Origin: Chryseobacterium sp. LAM-KRS1
GTDB taxonomy: Bacteria > Bacteroidota > Bacteroidia > Flavobacteriales > Weeksellaceae
Reading direction: 5' to 3'
Length of the DNA stretch: 64,000 nt
NCBI RefSeq assembly: GCF_013184525.1
Contig: NZ_JAAOIZ010000004.1
Coordinates: 434,001-498,000 of the forward strand
Made by a program: the position numbers and the translations under genes. Below, one piece after another: positions 8,112 to 16,758 of the stretch. Each line of letters starts with the position of its first letter. Within the stretch, counting starts at the first letter, position 1. Below the pieces are notes generated by a model. It was not told the DNA's origin. It was given only the letters and a program-made list of their open reading frames with translations, and did not search any database.

Positions 8112-9515
8112 CTACGCAAAAAATAAATAAGCCAGCGCAATTGACGTGATAACACCTACTAAATCGGCCAGAAGCATTGCAATTACCGCATATCTTGTGT
8201 TTTTAACCGCTACGGCCCCGAAATAGACCGCAATTACATAAAACGTCGTATCTGAACTTCCTTGCAGAACTGCTGCTAATTTGCCCTGAAAACTATCTGC
8301 TCCGAATGTGGACATGGTGTCAACCATCATTCCGCGTGCTCCCGACCCTGAAAGAGGTTTTATTAAAGCTGTGGGTAATCCATCCACAAATCTTGCATCT
8401 AAACTGGCTGCATTGGCAACCCATTTCATTCCATCTATGATCACATCGAAAACCCCCGAGGTCCTGAGAAGAGAAATAGCGATCAACATTCCAACTAAAT
8501 AGGGGATAATCTTAACACAAGTTGTAAATCCTTCTTTTGCGCCATCAATAAAGGCATCAAATACATTGATCTTTTTATAAACTGCTCCAAGCACGATCGC
8601 TAAGAAAATAAACAAAATAAGGCCGTTACTTAGAACCTTGCTGAATGTATCCAGCTCATCTTTACTCAACCGGACAAGGTATAAAACCAAAAAACCTATA
8701 ATTGCTGAAATTCCACCGACATATGCAATTACGATTGGACGAAGCAGATTGATCTTCTGGTAAAGAGAAACGATGATCATTGCTGCCAGTGTTGCGGTAA
8801 AAGTAGCAATCATACATGGAAGAAAGATATCCGTTGGCGTCTTTGAGCCCATGGAGGCTCTTATAGCAATGATAGAAACCGGGATCAGCGTCATTCCACC
8901 AGCATGAAGACACAGAAACATGATCTGGGAATTACTGGCGGTGTCTTTATTGGGGTTTAAGGTCTGTAAGCTTTCCATGGCCTTAAGTCCGAAAGGAGTG
9001 GCTGCGTTGTCAAGTCCCAGCAGGTTCGCACTGAAATTCATTAGCATATGGCCGAAAGCAGGATGATTTTTAGGAATTTCCGGGAAAAGTTTTGAAAAGA
9101 AAGGCTGAATAAGCCGGCTGAGCAAATTGATTCCACCTGCTTTTTCCGCAATACTCATAAAACCCACAAAAAGAGTCATGATGCCTATTAGCCCGATGCA
9201 TATTTTAACTGCAGTTTCTGCCGTCCCAATGACCCCGTCAGCTTCCTGAACACGATATACCTTTACGTTTTGTTGTAATGAGTCTGTTTTATAATGAATT
9301 CTGTCTTCTGCAAAATCAGGTTTCTTCATGAGACTGTCCCTGATAATGGGAGAAAGCGTATTCATTTTTTGCGATGCGATCTGTACTGTATCTCCTCCTT
9401 TTCCTACGACCATATCATTGAAAATGGTATTATAATGACTTGAAGAGATATATTTTATGCCTGCAATGGCGATAGCAACGATAATAAAAGCGGACCAAAT
9501 TCTGCTTAAAACCAT
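8112..9515 (-). CDS. Nucleoside recognition (Gate) domain membrane protein, SpmA-SpmB fusion type
   Basis: 467 residues, about ten hydrophobic segments. Two Gate-type halves are visible: N-terminal, with 'GFMSIAEKAGGINLLSRLIQPFF' and 'NFSANLLGLDNAATPFGLKAM' (SpmA-like, about 120-190), and C-terminal, with 'IPYLVGMLIAISLLRTSGVFD' and 'KPLSGSGARGMMVD' (SpmB-like, about 340-415). In spore formers SpmA and SpmB are separate; in Bacteroidetes they are commonly one polypeptide. The Gate fold is related to concentrative nucleoside transporters; the substrate here is unknown. An N-terminal periplasmic segment (about 25-95) precedes the first Gate half. Confidence 0.85.
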   Translation of the reverse strand: MVLSRIWSAFIIVAIAIAGIKYISSSHYNTIFNDMVVGKGGDTVQIASQKMNTLSPIIRDSLMKKPDFAEDRIHYKTDSLQQNVKVYRVQEADGVIGTAETAVKICIGLIGIMTLFVGFMSIAEKAGGINLLSRLIQPFFSKLFPEIPKNHPAFGHMLMNFSANLLGLDNAATPFGLKAMESLQTLNPNKDTASNSQIMFLCLHAGGMTLIPVSIIAIRASMGSKTPTDIFLPCMIATFTATLAAMIIVSLYQKINLLRPIVIAYVGGISAIIGFLVLYLVRLSKDELDTFSKVLSNGLILFIFLAIVLGAVYKKINVFDAFIDGAKEGFTTCVKIIPYLVGMLIAISLLRTSGVFDVIIDGMKWVANAASLDARFVDGLPTALIKPLSGSGARGMMVDTMSTFGADSFQGKLAAVLQGSSDTTFYVIAVYFGAVAVKNTRYAVIAMLLADLVGVITSIALAYLFFA

Positions 9516-9602
9516 TTGATTGAATTAATTGTTTAAACTTATCAAAAATACTTTAAACTACAAAGGACACAAAGGGGCCAATGTTTTTTTAGTTAAACCG
9601 GC

Positions 9603-10112
9603 TTATTCTTCAAGATATACAAGATGGCCCTCAAAATGGTCATCGAGGTTTTTAAGGACTTTTGCGTCGTCCATCTTTTTAACCAAAGCATCTATAAAAA
9701 AACTTTTTTCAAAAAACTGCCGGTGAATACCAGGAAGAATTTCCATAAAATAATCCATTCCGATCTTATTATTATGAAGGTCCATCTTGGTTTCCAAAGG
9801 TTTATTTGGAAATAATTCTTCGTGTAAATCTGTTACTTTTTTGCAGAAATCAAGAGCTTTTTGAGGTGAGGAGATCTTGGAACAATACATCAAGATAAAA
9901 CAACACCATAATGCATGTCTGAAGGCATTGCCAATTCCATTATTTGAAGCTGTTTCAGGAAAACGAGCCTGTGCAATGGTGAAGGCTTTAACAGTCGCAT
10001 AAAAACTCAATATGGAAAATAAAGGATGTGGCAGAACAAGAGATAAAAGACGGAGAATCTTTTTAAAACTCATGGCCCGAATGGTATTGAAAAATATTCT
10101 GAAGGTTCTCAT
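9603..10112 (-). CDS. DUF6973-like hypothetical protein
   Basis: 169 residues, rich in aromatic and basic residues. The strongly patterned core 'NGIGNAFRHALWCCFILMYC' followed by 'KVTDLHEELFPN' and 'LETKMDLHNNKIGMDYF' matches the DUF6973 pattern (NAFRHA, HE, DLHNN), with conserved His, Glu, Asp and Asn that could form a polar active or metal site. The N-terminal 40 residues are hydrophobic and basic and may associate with the membrane. Function unknown. It lies downstream of accD but after a terminator. Confidence 0.65.
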   Translation of the reverse strand: MRTFRIFFNTIRAMSFKKILRLLSLVLPHPLFSILSFYATVKAFTIAQARFPETASNNGIGNAFRHALWCCFILMYCSKISSPQKALDFCKKVTDLHEELFPNKPLETKMDLHNNKIGMDYFMEILPGIHRQFFEKSFFIDALVKKMDDAKVLKNLDDHFEGHLVYLEE

Positions 10113-10114
10113 AA

Positions 10115-10145
10115 ATAAAAATCTCTCCCTAATGAGAGAGAGATT
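10115..10145 (-). terminator. Intrinsic terminator of accD
   Basis: On the minus strand an 8-bp stem (AATCTCTC with GAGAGATT; arms 10138-10145 and 10120-10127) is followed by a T-rich tract. It lies between the accD stop and the next minus-strand gene. Confidence 0.65.
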
Positions 10146-10167
10146 ATATCGTATTTGTTACAAATTT

Positions 10168-11022
10168 TTAAGCATGTGTTGCTAATAAATTTACTGTTTT
10201 AGAGACCACATCTTTAATTTCTGTTCTCTTCACAATAAAGTCTACAAATCCTTTTTCCTGAAGGAATTCAGATGTCTGGAAGCCTTCCGGTAAATCTCTA
10301 CCGATTGTTTCGCGAATTACCCTTGGTCCAGCAAAACCGATCAGAGCCCCAGGTTCAGCCATAATGATATCTGCTGTCATTGCGAAAGATGCAGTAATTC
10401 CTCCAAAAGTAGGATCACATAAATAAGCAATATACAGTAAGCCCGCTTCTGAAAGCTGTGCTAATTTAGCCTGTACTTTTGCCAACTGCATCAAAGAATA
10501 AGTTGCTTCCTGCATTCTTGCTCCTCCGGACTGACAAATGATCATATAAGGAAGTTTATGTGCGATACAATAATCTACAGCTCTTCTTATCTTTTCTCCC
10601 ATTACAGATCCCAGAGATCCTCCGATGAAAGCAAAGTCCATACAAGAAACCACCATTTCAGTGCCTTTCACTGTTCCTACAGCATTTCTGATAGAGTCTG
10701 TAAGTTTTGTTTTTGCTTTTACTTCTTTCAGACGATCAACATACGGCTTTGTATCTTTGAAGTTTAGGATGTCTATACTTTCAACATTAGCATCTAGTTC
10801 AGTGAATTTACCTTCATCAAAAAGGATATCAAAAAATTCTGCACTTCCTATTCTTACATGAAATCCATCTTCAGGAGAAACATAATTGTTTTTCCTTAGC
10901 TCTTCGTGTTCCACTATTTTTCCTGATGGAGTTTGGTGCCAAAGGCCCTTAGGAACATCCTTTTTTTCATCAGTAGAAGTGGTAATGTTTTTTGCTTTTC
11001 TTTTAAACCAGTCGAATGCCAT
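10168..11022 (-). CDS. accD: Acetyl-CoA carboxylase carboxyltransferase subunit beta (zinc-ribbon Cys missing)
   Basis: 284 residues, a crotonase-fold protein. '[18 protein letters not shown]', '[17 protein letters not shown]', '[13 protein letters not shown]' and '[16 protein letters not shown]' are AccD signatures. It transfers carboxyl from biotin to acetyl-CoA, giving malonyl-CoA for fatty-acid synthesis, together with AccA. In E. coli AccD the N-terminal zinc ribbon has four Cys in two CxxC pairs; the aligned segment here ('[10 protein letters not shown]' and 'YVSPEDGFH') keeps the frame of the ribbon but has none of the four Cys. The fructose-bisphosphate aldolase gene lies just upstream on the same strand. 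Confidence 0.95.
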   Translation of the reverse strand: MAFDWFKRKAKNITTSTDEKKDVPKGLWHQTPSGKIVEHEELRKNNYVSPEDGFHVRIGSAEFFDILFDEGKFTELDANVESIDILNFKDTKPYVDRLKEVKAKTKLTDSIRNAVGTVKGTEMVVSCMDFAFIGGSLGSVMGEKIRRAVDYCIAHKLPYMIICQSGGARMQEATYSLMQLAKVQAKLAQLSEAGLLYIAYLCDPTFGGITASFAMTADIIMAEPGALIGFAGPRVIRETIGRDLPEGFQTSEFLQEKGFVDFIVKRTEIKDVVSKTVNLLATHA

Positions 11023-11053
11023 TTTTGTTTGTATTAATGTATAAATGTAAAAT

Positions 11054-11092
11054 GTATTAGTGCAAATGTATGAATACGTTTTACACTAATAC
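11054..11092. repeat. Intergenic inverted repeat between aldolase and accD
   Basis: GTATTAGTG (11054-11062) and CACTAATAC (11084-11092) form a 9-bp stem with a 21-nt loop that itself can fold (GTAT/ATAC). The surrounding sequence is made of repeated 'AATGTAT/AAATGTA' words. On the minus strand the right arm is followed by a T-rich but interrupted tract, so it may be a weak terminator or mRNA-processing hairpin. Confidence 0.5.
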
Positions 11093-11105
11093 AAATGTAC
11101 AGTTC

Positions 11106-12176
11106 TTATTTTAAAGTATTTACGTTATTTAAATCTTCAAAAGCTTTAACCAATCTTGTAGAGAACGTTTCTTCACCTTTTCTTACCCAAACTCTTGGGT
11201 CATAGAATTTTTTGTTAGGTTTTTCTTCTCCCTCAGGGTTTCCGATTTGAGATCTTAAATAATCGATATTGTTAACCATATAATCTCTAACACCTTCTGT
11301 ATAAGCGAACTGAAGATCCGTGTCAATATTCATTTTGATCACACCGTAATCAATTGCTTCTCTGATTTCTTCTAAAGTAGAACCAGAACCTCCGTGGAAT
11401 ACAAAGTTGACCGGTTTTGCAGCGGTTCCGAATTTTTCCTGAACAAATTTCTGAGAATTATCCAGAATTTTTGGTGTAAGAACAACATTTCCTGGCTTGT
11501 AAACTCCATGTACGTTACCGAATGCCGCAGCAATAGTAAAGTTATCAGAAACAGCCTTTAGTTTTTCGTATGTGTAAGCTACATCTTCCGGTTGCGTATA
11601 TAATTTTGCATTATCTACATCAGAGTTATCAACACCATCTTCTTCTCCTCCTGTAACACCGATTTCAACTTCCAGAGTCATCTGCATTTTTGCCATTCTT
11701 TCGAAATATTTAGCAGAAATTTCAATGTTTTCTTCTAAAGGCTCCTCAGAAAGGTCCAGCATATGGGAAGAATAAAGGGATTTTCCTGTTAATCTGAAAT
11801 ACTCTTCATTAGCATCCATTAAACCGTCAATCCAAGGCAATAGTTTTTTTGCGCAGTGGTCTGTATGTAAGATTACAGTAGCTCCATAAGCTTCTGCCAA
11901 AGTGTGAATATGTCTAGCACCGGCAATTGCTCCTAAAATAGCAGACTTTTGTCCGTCGTTGCTTAATCCTTTTCCTGCGTTGAACGCAGCTCCACCATTT
12001 GAAAACTGAATAATAACAGGAGAGTTTAGTTTTGCTGCAGTTTCCATAACAGCATTTACGTTGCTGGAACCGATAACGTTTACAGCTGGTAACGCAAATT
12101 TATTTTCTTTAGCATACTGAAAAATATCAGTAACCAATTGACCTGTGGCAACTCCTGCCGGAAAAATTCTGCTCAT
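11106..12176 (-). CDS. fbaA: Class II fructose-bisphosphate aldolase
   Basis: 356 residues, the size of class IIA FbaA. 'VILHTDHCAKK' (about residues 105-115) carries the catalytic Asp and first zinc His; 'EVEIGVTGGEEDGVDN' and 'FGNVHGVYKPGN' give further metal ligands, and 'FVFHGGSGSTLEEI' with 'GVIKMNIDTDLQ' the phosphate-binding loops. It splits fructose-1,6-bisphosphate into DHAP and glyceraldehyde-3-phosphate in the cytosol. The minus-strand order aldolase then accD, with only a hairpin between, suggests partial co-transcription. Confidence 0.95.
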   Translation of the reverse strand: MSRIFPAGVATGQLVTDIFQYAKENKFALPAVNVIGSSNVNAVMETAAKLNSPVIIQFSNGGAAFNAGKGLSNDGQKSAILGAIAGARHIHTLAEAYGATVILHTDHCAKKLLPWIDGLMDANEEYFRLTGKSLYSSHMLDLSEEPLEENIEISAKYFERMAKMQMTLEVEIGVTGGEEDGVDNSDVDNAKLYTQPEDVAYTYEKLKAVSDNFTIAAAFGNVHGVYKPGNVVLTPKILDNSQKFVQEKFGTAAKPVNFVFHGGSGSTLEEIREAIDYGVIKMNIDTDLQFAYTEGVRDYMVNNIDYLRSQIGNPEGEEKPNKKFYDPRVWVRKGEETFSTRLVKAFEDLNNVNTLK

Positions 12177-12246
12177 GTTTTACTTTTTAAATAAATTATT
12201 AGGTGTTTGTAAAGTTGTTGTAAAGGTAATAAAATTTGCTTAAATG

Positions 12247-13113
12247 CTAATTTCTTTTGTCCCGCCCCCAAAGTAGTTTCTGGCGGATTGTTTCATAGAA
12301 ACTTAAATTATTAGGCTGAACCAAAAGAATCTGGAAATCAGCCTTTTTTATAACGACTTCCTGATCAGTCTCTATATGTATTAGTCTTGAATCAAGAGAA
12401 AGAGAATATTGGGATACCCTGCTTTCTACATTGAATTTTATCTCAACACGGTCATTCACGACCAATGGCCTTACATTCAGATTATGTGGCGCAATAGGAG
12501 TTATGACAAAGTTTTCGTTATTAGGAGAAATAATAGGTCCACCACAACTCAATGAGTAGGCTGTAGAACCTGTAGGAGTGGAGACAATAACACCATCTCC
12601 CCAGAATACATTCAGAAATTCATCATTGATAAATGAATCTACGGTGATCATGGACGTTGTTTCTTTTCTTGAAACGGTAACGTCATTCAAAGCGTATGGG
12701 AAAAATTCTTCAGATCTTGGGGAAACCACTTCGATCACAGAGCGTCGGCTGGTTTTTACATCTCCTTTCAGAATTGCGTCAAGTTCTTTGAATGCTTCTT
12801 CCTTGGTAAAGCTGGCTAAAAAACCCAACCTTCCTGTATTTACTCCGACAATAGGAATTTCGAGATCTTCAATAAAGGTTAAAGAGTTGACTATCGTTCC
12901 GTCTCCTCCGAATGTGAAAAAAAGATCAACTTCTTTCTCTACAAGATCCTGTTTATTATTAAAGGTTTCGAAAATTTTTGAAAACTGAAGGGCTTCAGCC
13001 ATTTCATCGTATAAAACAGATTTTACGCCCCTGCTCTCAAGCTCTGAAACGAATTTGCTTAAATATAAAAAAGTATCAAGATCTTTTTTTTGAGAATATA
13101 TAGCTGCCTTCAT
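12247..13113 (-). CDS. nadK: NAD kinase
   Basis: 288 residues. 'FFTFGGDGTIVNSL' (about 66-79) is the GGDGT nucleotide/phosphate loop, 'GVNTGRLGFLASF' the NTGxLGFL motif, and 'STPTGSTAYSLSCGGPII' the second conserved block. The enzyme phosphorylates NAD to NADP in the cytosol. The gene follows the CBS-domain gene with one base between stop and start, so the pair is one translational unit. Confidence 0.95.
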   Translation of the reverse strand: MKAAIYSQKKDLDTFLYLSKFVSELESRGVKSVLYDEMAEALQFSKIFETFNNKQDLVEKEVDLFFTFGGDGTIVNSLTFIEDLEIPIVGVNTGRLGFLASFTKEEAFKELDAILKGDVKTSRRSVIEVVSPRSEEFFPYALNDVTVSRKETTSMITVDSFINDEFLNVFWGDGVIVSTPTGSTAYSLSCGGPIISPNNENFVITPIAPHNLNVRPLVVNDRVEIKFNVESRVSQYSLSLDSRLIHIETDQEVVIKKADFQILLVQPNNLSFYETIRQKLLWGRDKRN

Positions 13114-13114
13114 G

Positions 13115-13765
13115 TTATATTTCTATAAATTTTTGGAAAAAGCCAAATCTGTCTTTAAACAGGTCTGTTTTTTCATCAGAGTAGAATTTTTCAACAATTC
13201 TATAATCATACCGGTCGAACGTGGCATCAATAGATGCAAGATTTTCATTGCTGATCTTTATGGTTACCCTAACCACTTCTTCCGACATAAAGCTGATAAA
13301 TCCACCGTAGAATTTAGAATTGTTGCTTTCCACAATATTGGCAATTTCTGTCATGGAATATTTTCGTGCGGGAGCTTCTACAGTAAGTATAGCTCCTGAT
13401 TCAGAAAACAAAGGATAGCGTGATAAATCCTGAAAGACATCTTCACACATGATATATCCTAAATATTTTTCTGTTTTATTGATGACCGGAATTACATTCG
13501 AATTGAAGGTATAAAATAAACGAATGCTGTCCATGATATTGTTATCCTCAAGAATAGCAAATCGTTCAACCTGGTGCTCCAGATCTTTTAATGTTCCTTC
13601 AGCGTCATAAAGAAACTCTCTGGCAATAGCTCCGTAAAAGTGATGGGATTTTTTAATGAAAACATGAGTATATCCAAAGTCTTCTAATGTACTTCTTGCT
13701 GATTCTATTGAGTCAGTCAGGCTAAAACATGGGAAATCCTTTGAGATATAGTCCTTGATAAACAT
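13115..13765 (-). CDS. CBS-domain protein
   Basis: 216 residues: a CBS pair in the first 120 residues ('DSIESARSTLEDFGYTHVFI' and 'NNIMDSIRLFYTFNSNVIPVINKTEKYLGYIM' are the two repeat cores) followed by an ACT-like C-terminal part (about 125-200, 'YSMTEIANIVESNNSKFYGGFISF' and 'VRVTIKISN'). CBS pairs bind adenosine nucleotides, so a nucleotide-sensing role is plausible. The gene is tightly coupled to nadK (one base apart), suggesting a link to NADP or energy status; this is inference. Confidence 0.8.
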   Translation of the reverse strand: MFIKDYISKDFPCFSLTDSIESARSTLEDFGYTHVFIKKSHHFYGAIAREFLYDAEGTLKDLEHQVERFAILEDNNIMDSIRLFYTFNSNVIPVINKTEKYLGYIMCEDVFQDLSRYPLFSESGAILTVEAPARKYSMTEIANIVESNNSKFYGGFISFMSEEVVRVTIKISNENLASIDATFDRYDYRIVEKFYSDEKTDLFKDRFGFFQKFIEI

Positions 13766-13850
13766 TGTGCTAATTTATAAAAAATTAAACGAAACTGTTT
13801 TGTAATATTCGTTTTTTTTTTCGTGAAAATGAAAAATCCGGGCCAAAAAT

Positions 13851-13880
13851 TTGTTTGTAAATAAAAATAAAGTATCTTTG
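13851..13880 (+). promoter_or_regulatory. Orphan promoter (TTG-N19-TATCTTTG)
   Basis: TTG at 13851-13853 and TATCTTTG at 13873-13880 give a complete Bacteroidetes-type promoter on the plus strand. No plus-strand gene follows; about 35-70 bases downstream is a strong terminator hairpin and then a convergent minus-strand gene. Confidence 0.55.
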
Positions 13881-13886
13881 TCGCCT

Positions 13887-13951
13887 TTCATTTTTACTTT
13901 TTATTAGATTTATTTCAAACTGCACTGTCTATTCGACATATGCAGTTTTTT
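13887..13951 (+). ncRNA. Candidate small RNA (about 65 nt)
   Basis: Between the orphan promoter and the hairpin at 13917-13948 lies a unit with no open reading frame. The start is estimated as about seven bases after the -7 box; the end is the T-run after the hairpin. No match to a known RNA family is recognised. It could alternatively be the unprocessed 3' end region of the minus-strand methylase. Confidence 0.35.
13917..13951 (+). terminator. Intrinsic terminator
   Basis: AAACTGCA (13917-13924) pairs with TGCAGTTT (13941-13948), with an inner TGTC/GACA stem and loop TATTC; a T-tract follows on the plus strand. The minus-strand T-tract is poorer, so plus-strand use is favoured, though it may also serve the convergent methylase. 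Confidence 0.65.
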
Positions 13952-14480
13952 ATTTTAAAGCCTTTGTAAACTCCCACATAACGAGCCCTCCGCATACACT
14001 TACATTCAATGAATGTTTTGTTCCTAGTTGAGGAATTTCCAGGAATACATCAATGTTTTCCAAAGCTTCATCACTTATTCCTTCTACCTCATTACCCAGT
14101 ATCAAGGCATATTTTTTAGTCTTATCGATGGTAAAATCTGTGATCATAGTACTATTACTGGTTTGCTCTATGCCAATAATTTCAAACCCCTGACTTTTTA
14201 AATCCCGGATTGCTGTGTTGATATCATTTTCATATGCCCAGTCTACACTTTCTGTAGCTCCTAAAGCTGCTTTATGAATTTCACGGTGGGGTGGTTGCGG
14301 AGTAATACCACAAAGAATTATTTTTTCAATCAGAAAAGCATCGGCTGTTCGGAACGTGGCTCCTACATTGTGCATACTTCTTACATTATCCAAAATGACG
14401 ATCAAAGGAATTTTCTCAACCTTTTTAAATGTTTCAACATCTATTCTGTTGAGTTCTTCCAGTTTTAATTTATGTACCAA
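13950..14480 (-). CDS. SpoU/TrmH family RNA 2'-O-methyltransferase
   Basis: 176 residues with the three SPOUT motifs: 'VRSMHNVGATFRTADAF' (motif 1, about 34-50, with the Asn-Val-Gly and Arg), 'ALILGNEVEGIS' (motif 2, about 125-136) and 'IPQLGTKHSLNVSVCGGLVMWEF' split near 150-172 (motif 3, trefoil knot). It methylates the 2'-OH of a tRNA or rRNA ribose with S-adenosylmethionine. There is no separate N-terminal RNA-binding domain, unlike RlmB, and the exact target cannot be read. It starts five bases after the neighbouring MORN-like gene stops, so the two may be co-transcribed. Confidence 0.9.
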   Translation of the reverse strand: MVHKLKLEELNRIDVETFKKVEKIPLIVILDNVRSMHNVGATFRTADAFLIEKIILCGITPQPPHREIHKAALGATESVDWAYENDINTAIRDLKSQGFEIIGIEQTSNSTMITDFTIDKTKKYALILGNEVEGISDEALENIDVFLEIPQLGTKHSLNVSVCGGLVMWEFTKALK

Positions 14481-14485
14481 TTATA

Positions 14486-15106
14486 TTATTTTGTAGAGAT
14501 TAATTTTCCGTCTTTATATATTTCTGTTTTTTCAATGCTTCCGTCTTCACGGTAATGAACGCGTGTTCCATTCCATTTATCGTTGGCGAACTCTGTTTCA
14601 CGCTGAACTTTTCCTGATGGATAAAGCATTTTCCATTTTCCTGTGGCTATCCCGTTTTCGTAGTAGCCAATTTGTTTTACCGATTTTCCGTTCTCATAAA
14701 AAACCTTGCTTTCACCATTCAGCTTTCCGAACTTATAATTTGAAATTTCGGTGATGGTGCCGGAAGGTGAATAAAACGTACCGGTAGAAGCATTGTCATA
14801 GACATTTTTTTCTCCGTTTCTGAAAACCTCTTTAGAAGTCAGGATACCATTTTTATCGTAGTATGCCCATTCTTTTATTTTGTAATCCTTTTTGTATTCT
14901 CCTTTTGCCTGAACTTTTCCATTTTCATAGTAAAAGATTGCATCACCATCCAGTTTTCCCTTTTTCCATTCAGCGATTTCTTTGACCTGTCCGTTTTCAA
15001 AAAACTGTTTACAGGTTCCTTCCTGTAGTCCGTCTTTAAATCCACATGGTTTTTGTGCTATTGCCAAAGAAGATGCAGAAAATAATAAAAGAAAAATGTA
15101 TTTCAT
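14486..15106 (-). CDS. Exported MORN-repeat-like protein (YwqK family)
   Basis: 206 residues from the ATG at 15106, which begins a clean signal peptide (MKYIFLLLFSASSLAIA); a start 19 codons upstream would put a charged extension before it. The mature protein consists of about seven 20-24 residue repeats of the type 'YENGKxxxxGEYKxGxxxG' (for example FFENGQVKEIAEWKKGKLDG, YENGKVQAKGEYKKD), the MORN/YwqK pattern of antitoxin-like or structural beta-repeats. No toxin partner is adjacent. Its start is 55 bases from a divergent secreted-protein gene. Confidence 0.8.
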   Translation of the reverse strand: MKYIFLLLFSASSLAIAQKPCGFKDGLQEGTCKQFFENGQVKEIAEWKKGKLDGDAIFYYENGKVQAKGEYKKDYKIKEWAYYDKNGILTSKEVFRNGEKNVYDNASTGTFYSPSGTITEISNYKFGKLNGESKVFYENGKSVKQIGYYENGIATGKWKMLYPSGKVQRETEFANDKWNGTRVHYREDGSIEKTEIYKDGKLISTK

Positions 15107-15138
15107 AGATTTTTTTATTTCAAAAATAGTAAAATAGT

Positions 15139-15146
15139 TATATTTG
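15139..15146 (+). promoter_or_regulatory. Possible -7 box (TATATTTG)
   Basis: TATATTTG fits TAnnTTTG exactly and lies 15 bases before the ATG at 15162, which would give a very short leader. No -33 TTG is visible. Confidence 0.35.
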
Positions 15147-15161
15147 ATTAAAAAATATGAC

Positions 15162-15761
15162 ATGAAAAATTTACTTGTATTCGGGATGCTAACCTCTGCT
15201 TTTATACTATCAAAAGCTCAGAATACATATTATCCACAGGCCTTCTTTGATAAAAAACTGGCTCAAAACATGATCGGTTTTGGAAATTCTACCATTGAAG
15301 GAGTGGCGTCTACCAAACAAAAAAACAACTGGGGAATTAAACCTTTACTGGGGGAAAAACATTATGCACCAAAAGGAACAGTTGTTATGCTTTTTCCTGT
15401 AACCCCTTATTTTGAAGAGTTTTATAAGATGAGGAAAAAGTATGAGAATAAGAAAACAACCGTCTACATGTCTGATGAAGCTTTTAAATACAGAATAGAA
15501 GCTCTGACTGATGATCATGGCAGATTTAAATTTGAAAAATTAAAACCGGGTAATTATTATCTCGAGACGATTGTGAATTTTACTGCAACGGCAAGTTATC
15601 AGCAGCAAACAGGACAGTCGGATGCTTATAATGCTTACGGAGGATACCTTTATTCAACTCCTATATACCAGACTTTTTTCTATAACTATTCGTCGGCAAA
15701 TCGCGAAAGTAAATTTGTAGAAATCAAGCAAGATGGCGAACTAAAAGAAATCAACCTCTAA
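15162..15761 (+). CDS. Secreted hypothetical protein with carboxypeptidase-regulatory-like beta domain
   Basis: 199 residues from the ATG at 15162, which gives a signal peptide (MKNLLVFGMLTSAFILSKAQ); a TTG six codons upstream is less likely. Residues about 105-130 ('RIEALTDDHGRFKFEKLKPGNYYLETIV') have the 'tDxxGxFxFxxLxPGxY' pattern of transthyretin-like carboxypeptidase-regulatory domains, common in Bacteroidetes surface proteins. A Tyr-rich segment (GQSDAYNAYGGYLYSTPIYQ) follows. The function is unknown. The 3' end overlaps the bestrophin gene by four bases. Confidence 0.75.
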   Translation: MKNLLVFGMLTSAFILSKAQNTYYPQAFFDKKLAQNMIGFGNSTIEGVASTKQKNNWGIKPLLGEKHYAPKGTVVMLFPVTPYFEEFYKMRKKYENKKTTVYMSDEAFKYRIEALTDDHGRFKFEKLKPGNYYLETIVNFTATASYQQQTGQSDAYNAYGGYLYSTPIYQTFFYNYSSANRESKFVEIKQDGELKEINL

Positions 15762-15780
15762 AGGTTGATTTTATTTTTTA
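15749..15780. terminator. Bidirectional terminator overlapping both stop codons
   Basis: AATCAACCT (15749-15757) pairs with AGGTTGATT (15762-15770) around a CTAA loop, followed by a T-rich tract. The hairpin contains the stop codons of both convergent genes. Confidence 0.65.
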
Positions 15781-16651
15781 ATCCCATGATCTGATGGACA
15801 TTTTTTTCAATATTCTGAGCAATGGTTTCCATCGGAATATCATTTTCATCATTATTGAAAGGGTCCTCAATTTCTTCGGCAATAAGTTCAAGACTCATTA
15901 AGACATAATACACGAATACAGTCAAAGGAATCATAAATAGACCAATGCTGATAACATATGCTACAGGCAAAGCCAATACATATAAGATGATGAATTTCTT
16001 TACAAAAGATGAATAAGAATAAGGAATAGGTGTATTTTTGATTCTTTCGCAACCTCCGCAAATATCCAGAAACCCTGAAAGCTGAGTGTCCAGATATACC
16101 ATTTCTACATCTGTAATTTTACCTTCCTTTTTTAGCTGATTTAATTTATGGCTGAGTAATATTACAATTTCACTGGGGCCATGGTGCTTAAGGGATTTTT
16201 CGATCTCAGAATAATCTTCATCCAATGCAAGTCTTGTAGATTCCTTAGAAAGGTGCTTGGCGAGAAAATGAGGAAAGAACTTCAAGTATCTTGCCACCTG
16301 TTCTGCACTATGTCTGTCATTGTCAAGGATTAAATTGAGCTTTATGGCAATATTCCGGGTATCATTCACCAGTTTTCCCCATAACTTTCTTCCTTCCCAC
16401 CATCTGTCATAAGCCGTATTCGTCCGGAACACCAATAGTAAAGAAAGTACAAACCCTAATAATGAATGGATCATACCTACATTGCTTACCGCAGATTTTG
16501 ACGTGAGATGAAGATACTCCACCTCAAGATATTCGATTCCGTAAGAATATACTCCCACCAATAGCATTGTTGGAAAAAGGATCTTCAGGGTATCGCTTTT
16601 ATGTAGGCTGAAAAGTATTTTCAGGAAATGTTTTGTATTATAAACTCTCAT
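15758..16651 (-). CDS. Bestrophin family ion channel
   Basis: 297 residues. Two N-terminal membrane helices (about 22-42 and 60-80) followed by 'FRTNTAYDRWWEGRKLWGKLVNDTRN', the bestrophin signature, and two further helices near 215-255 ('FIILYVLALPVAYVISIGLFMIPLTVFVYYVL') ending in 'EEIEDPF', also conserved. Prokaryotic bestrophins form pentameric cation- or anion-permeable channels in the inner membrane. No regulatory partner is adjacent. Confidence 0.9.
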   Translation of the reverse strand: MRVYNTKHFLKILFSLHKSDTLKILFPTMLLVGVYSYGIEYLEVEYLHLTSKSAVSNVGMIHSLLGFVLSLLLVFRTNTAYDRWWEGRKLWGKLVNDTRNIAIKLNLILDNDRHSAEQVARYLKFFPHFLAKHLSKESTRLALDEDYSEIEKSLKHHGPSEIVILLSHKLNQLKKEGKITDVEMVYLDTQLSGFLDICGGCERIKNTPIPYSYSSFVKKFIILYVLALPVAYVISIGLFMIPLTVFVYYVLMSLELIAEEIEDPFNNDENDIPMETIAQNIEKNVHQIMGLKNKINL

Positions 16652-16758
16652 AAATTAGGTTGATCTTACAAAGATAAATTTTTTCATTTTATACTTTCTT
16701 TATGGAAACCCGTAATGAGGTCTTCTTCGAGCTTATTTTCTTTGTAAAAAAACTAAAA

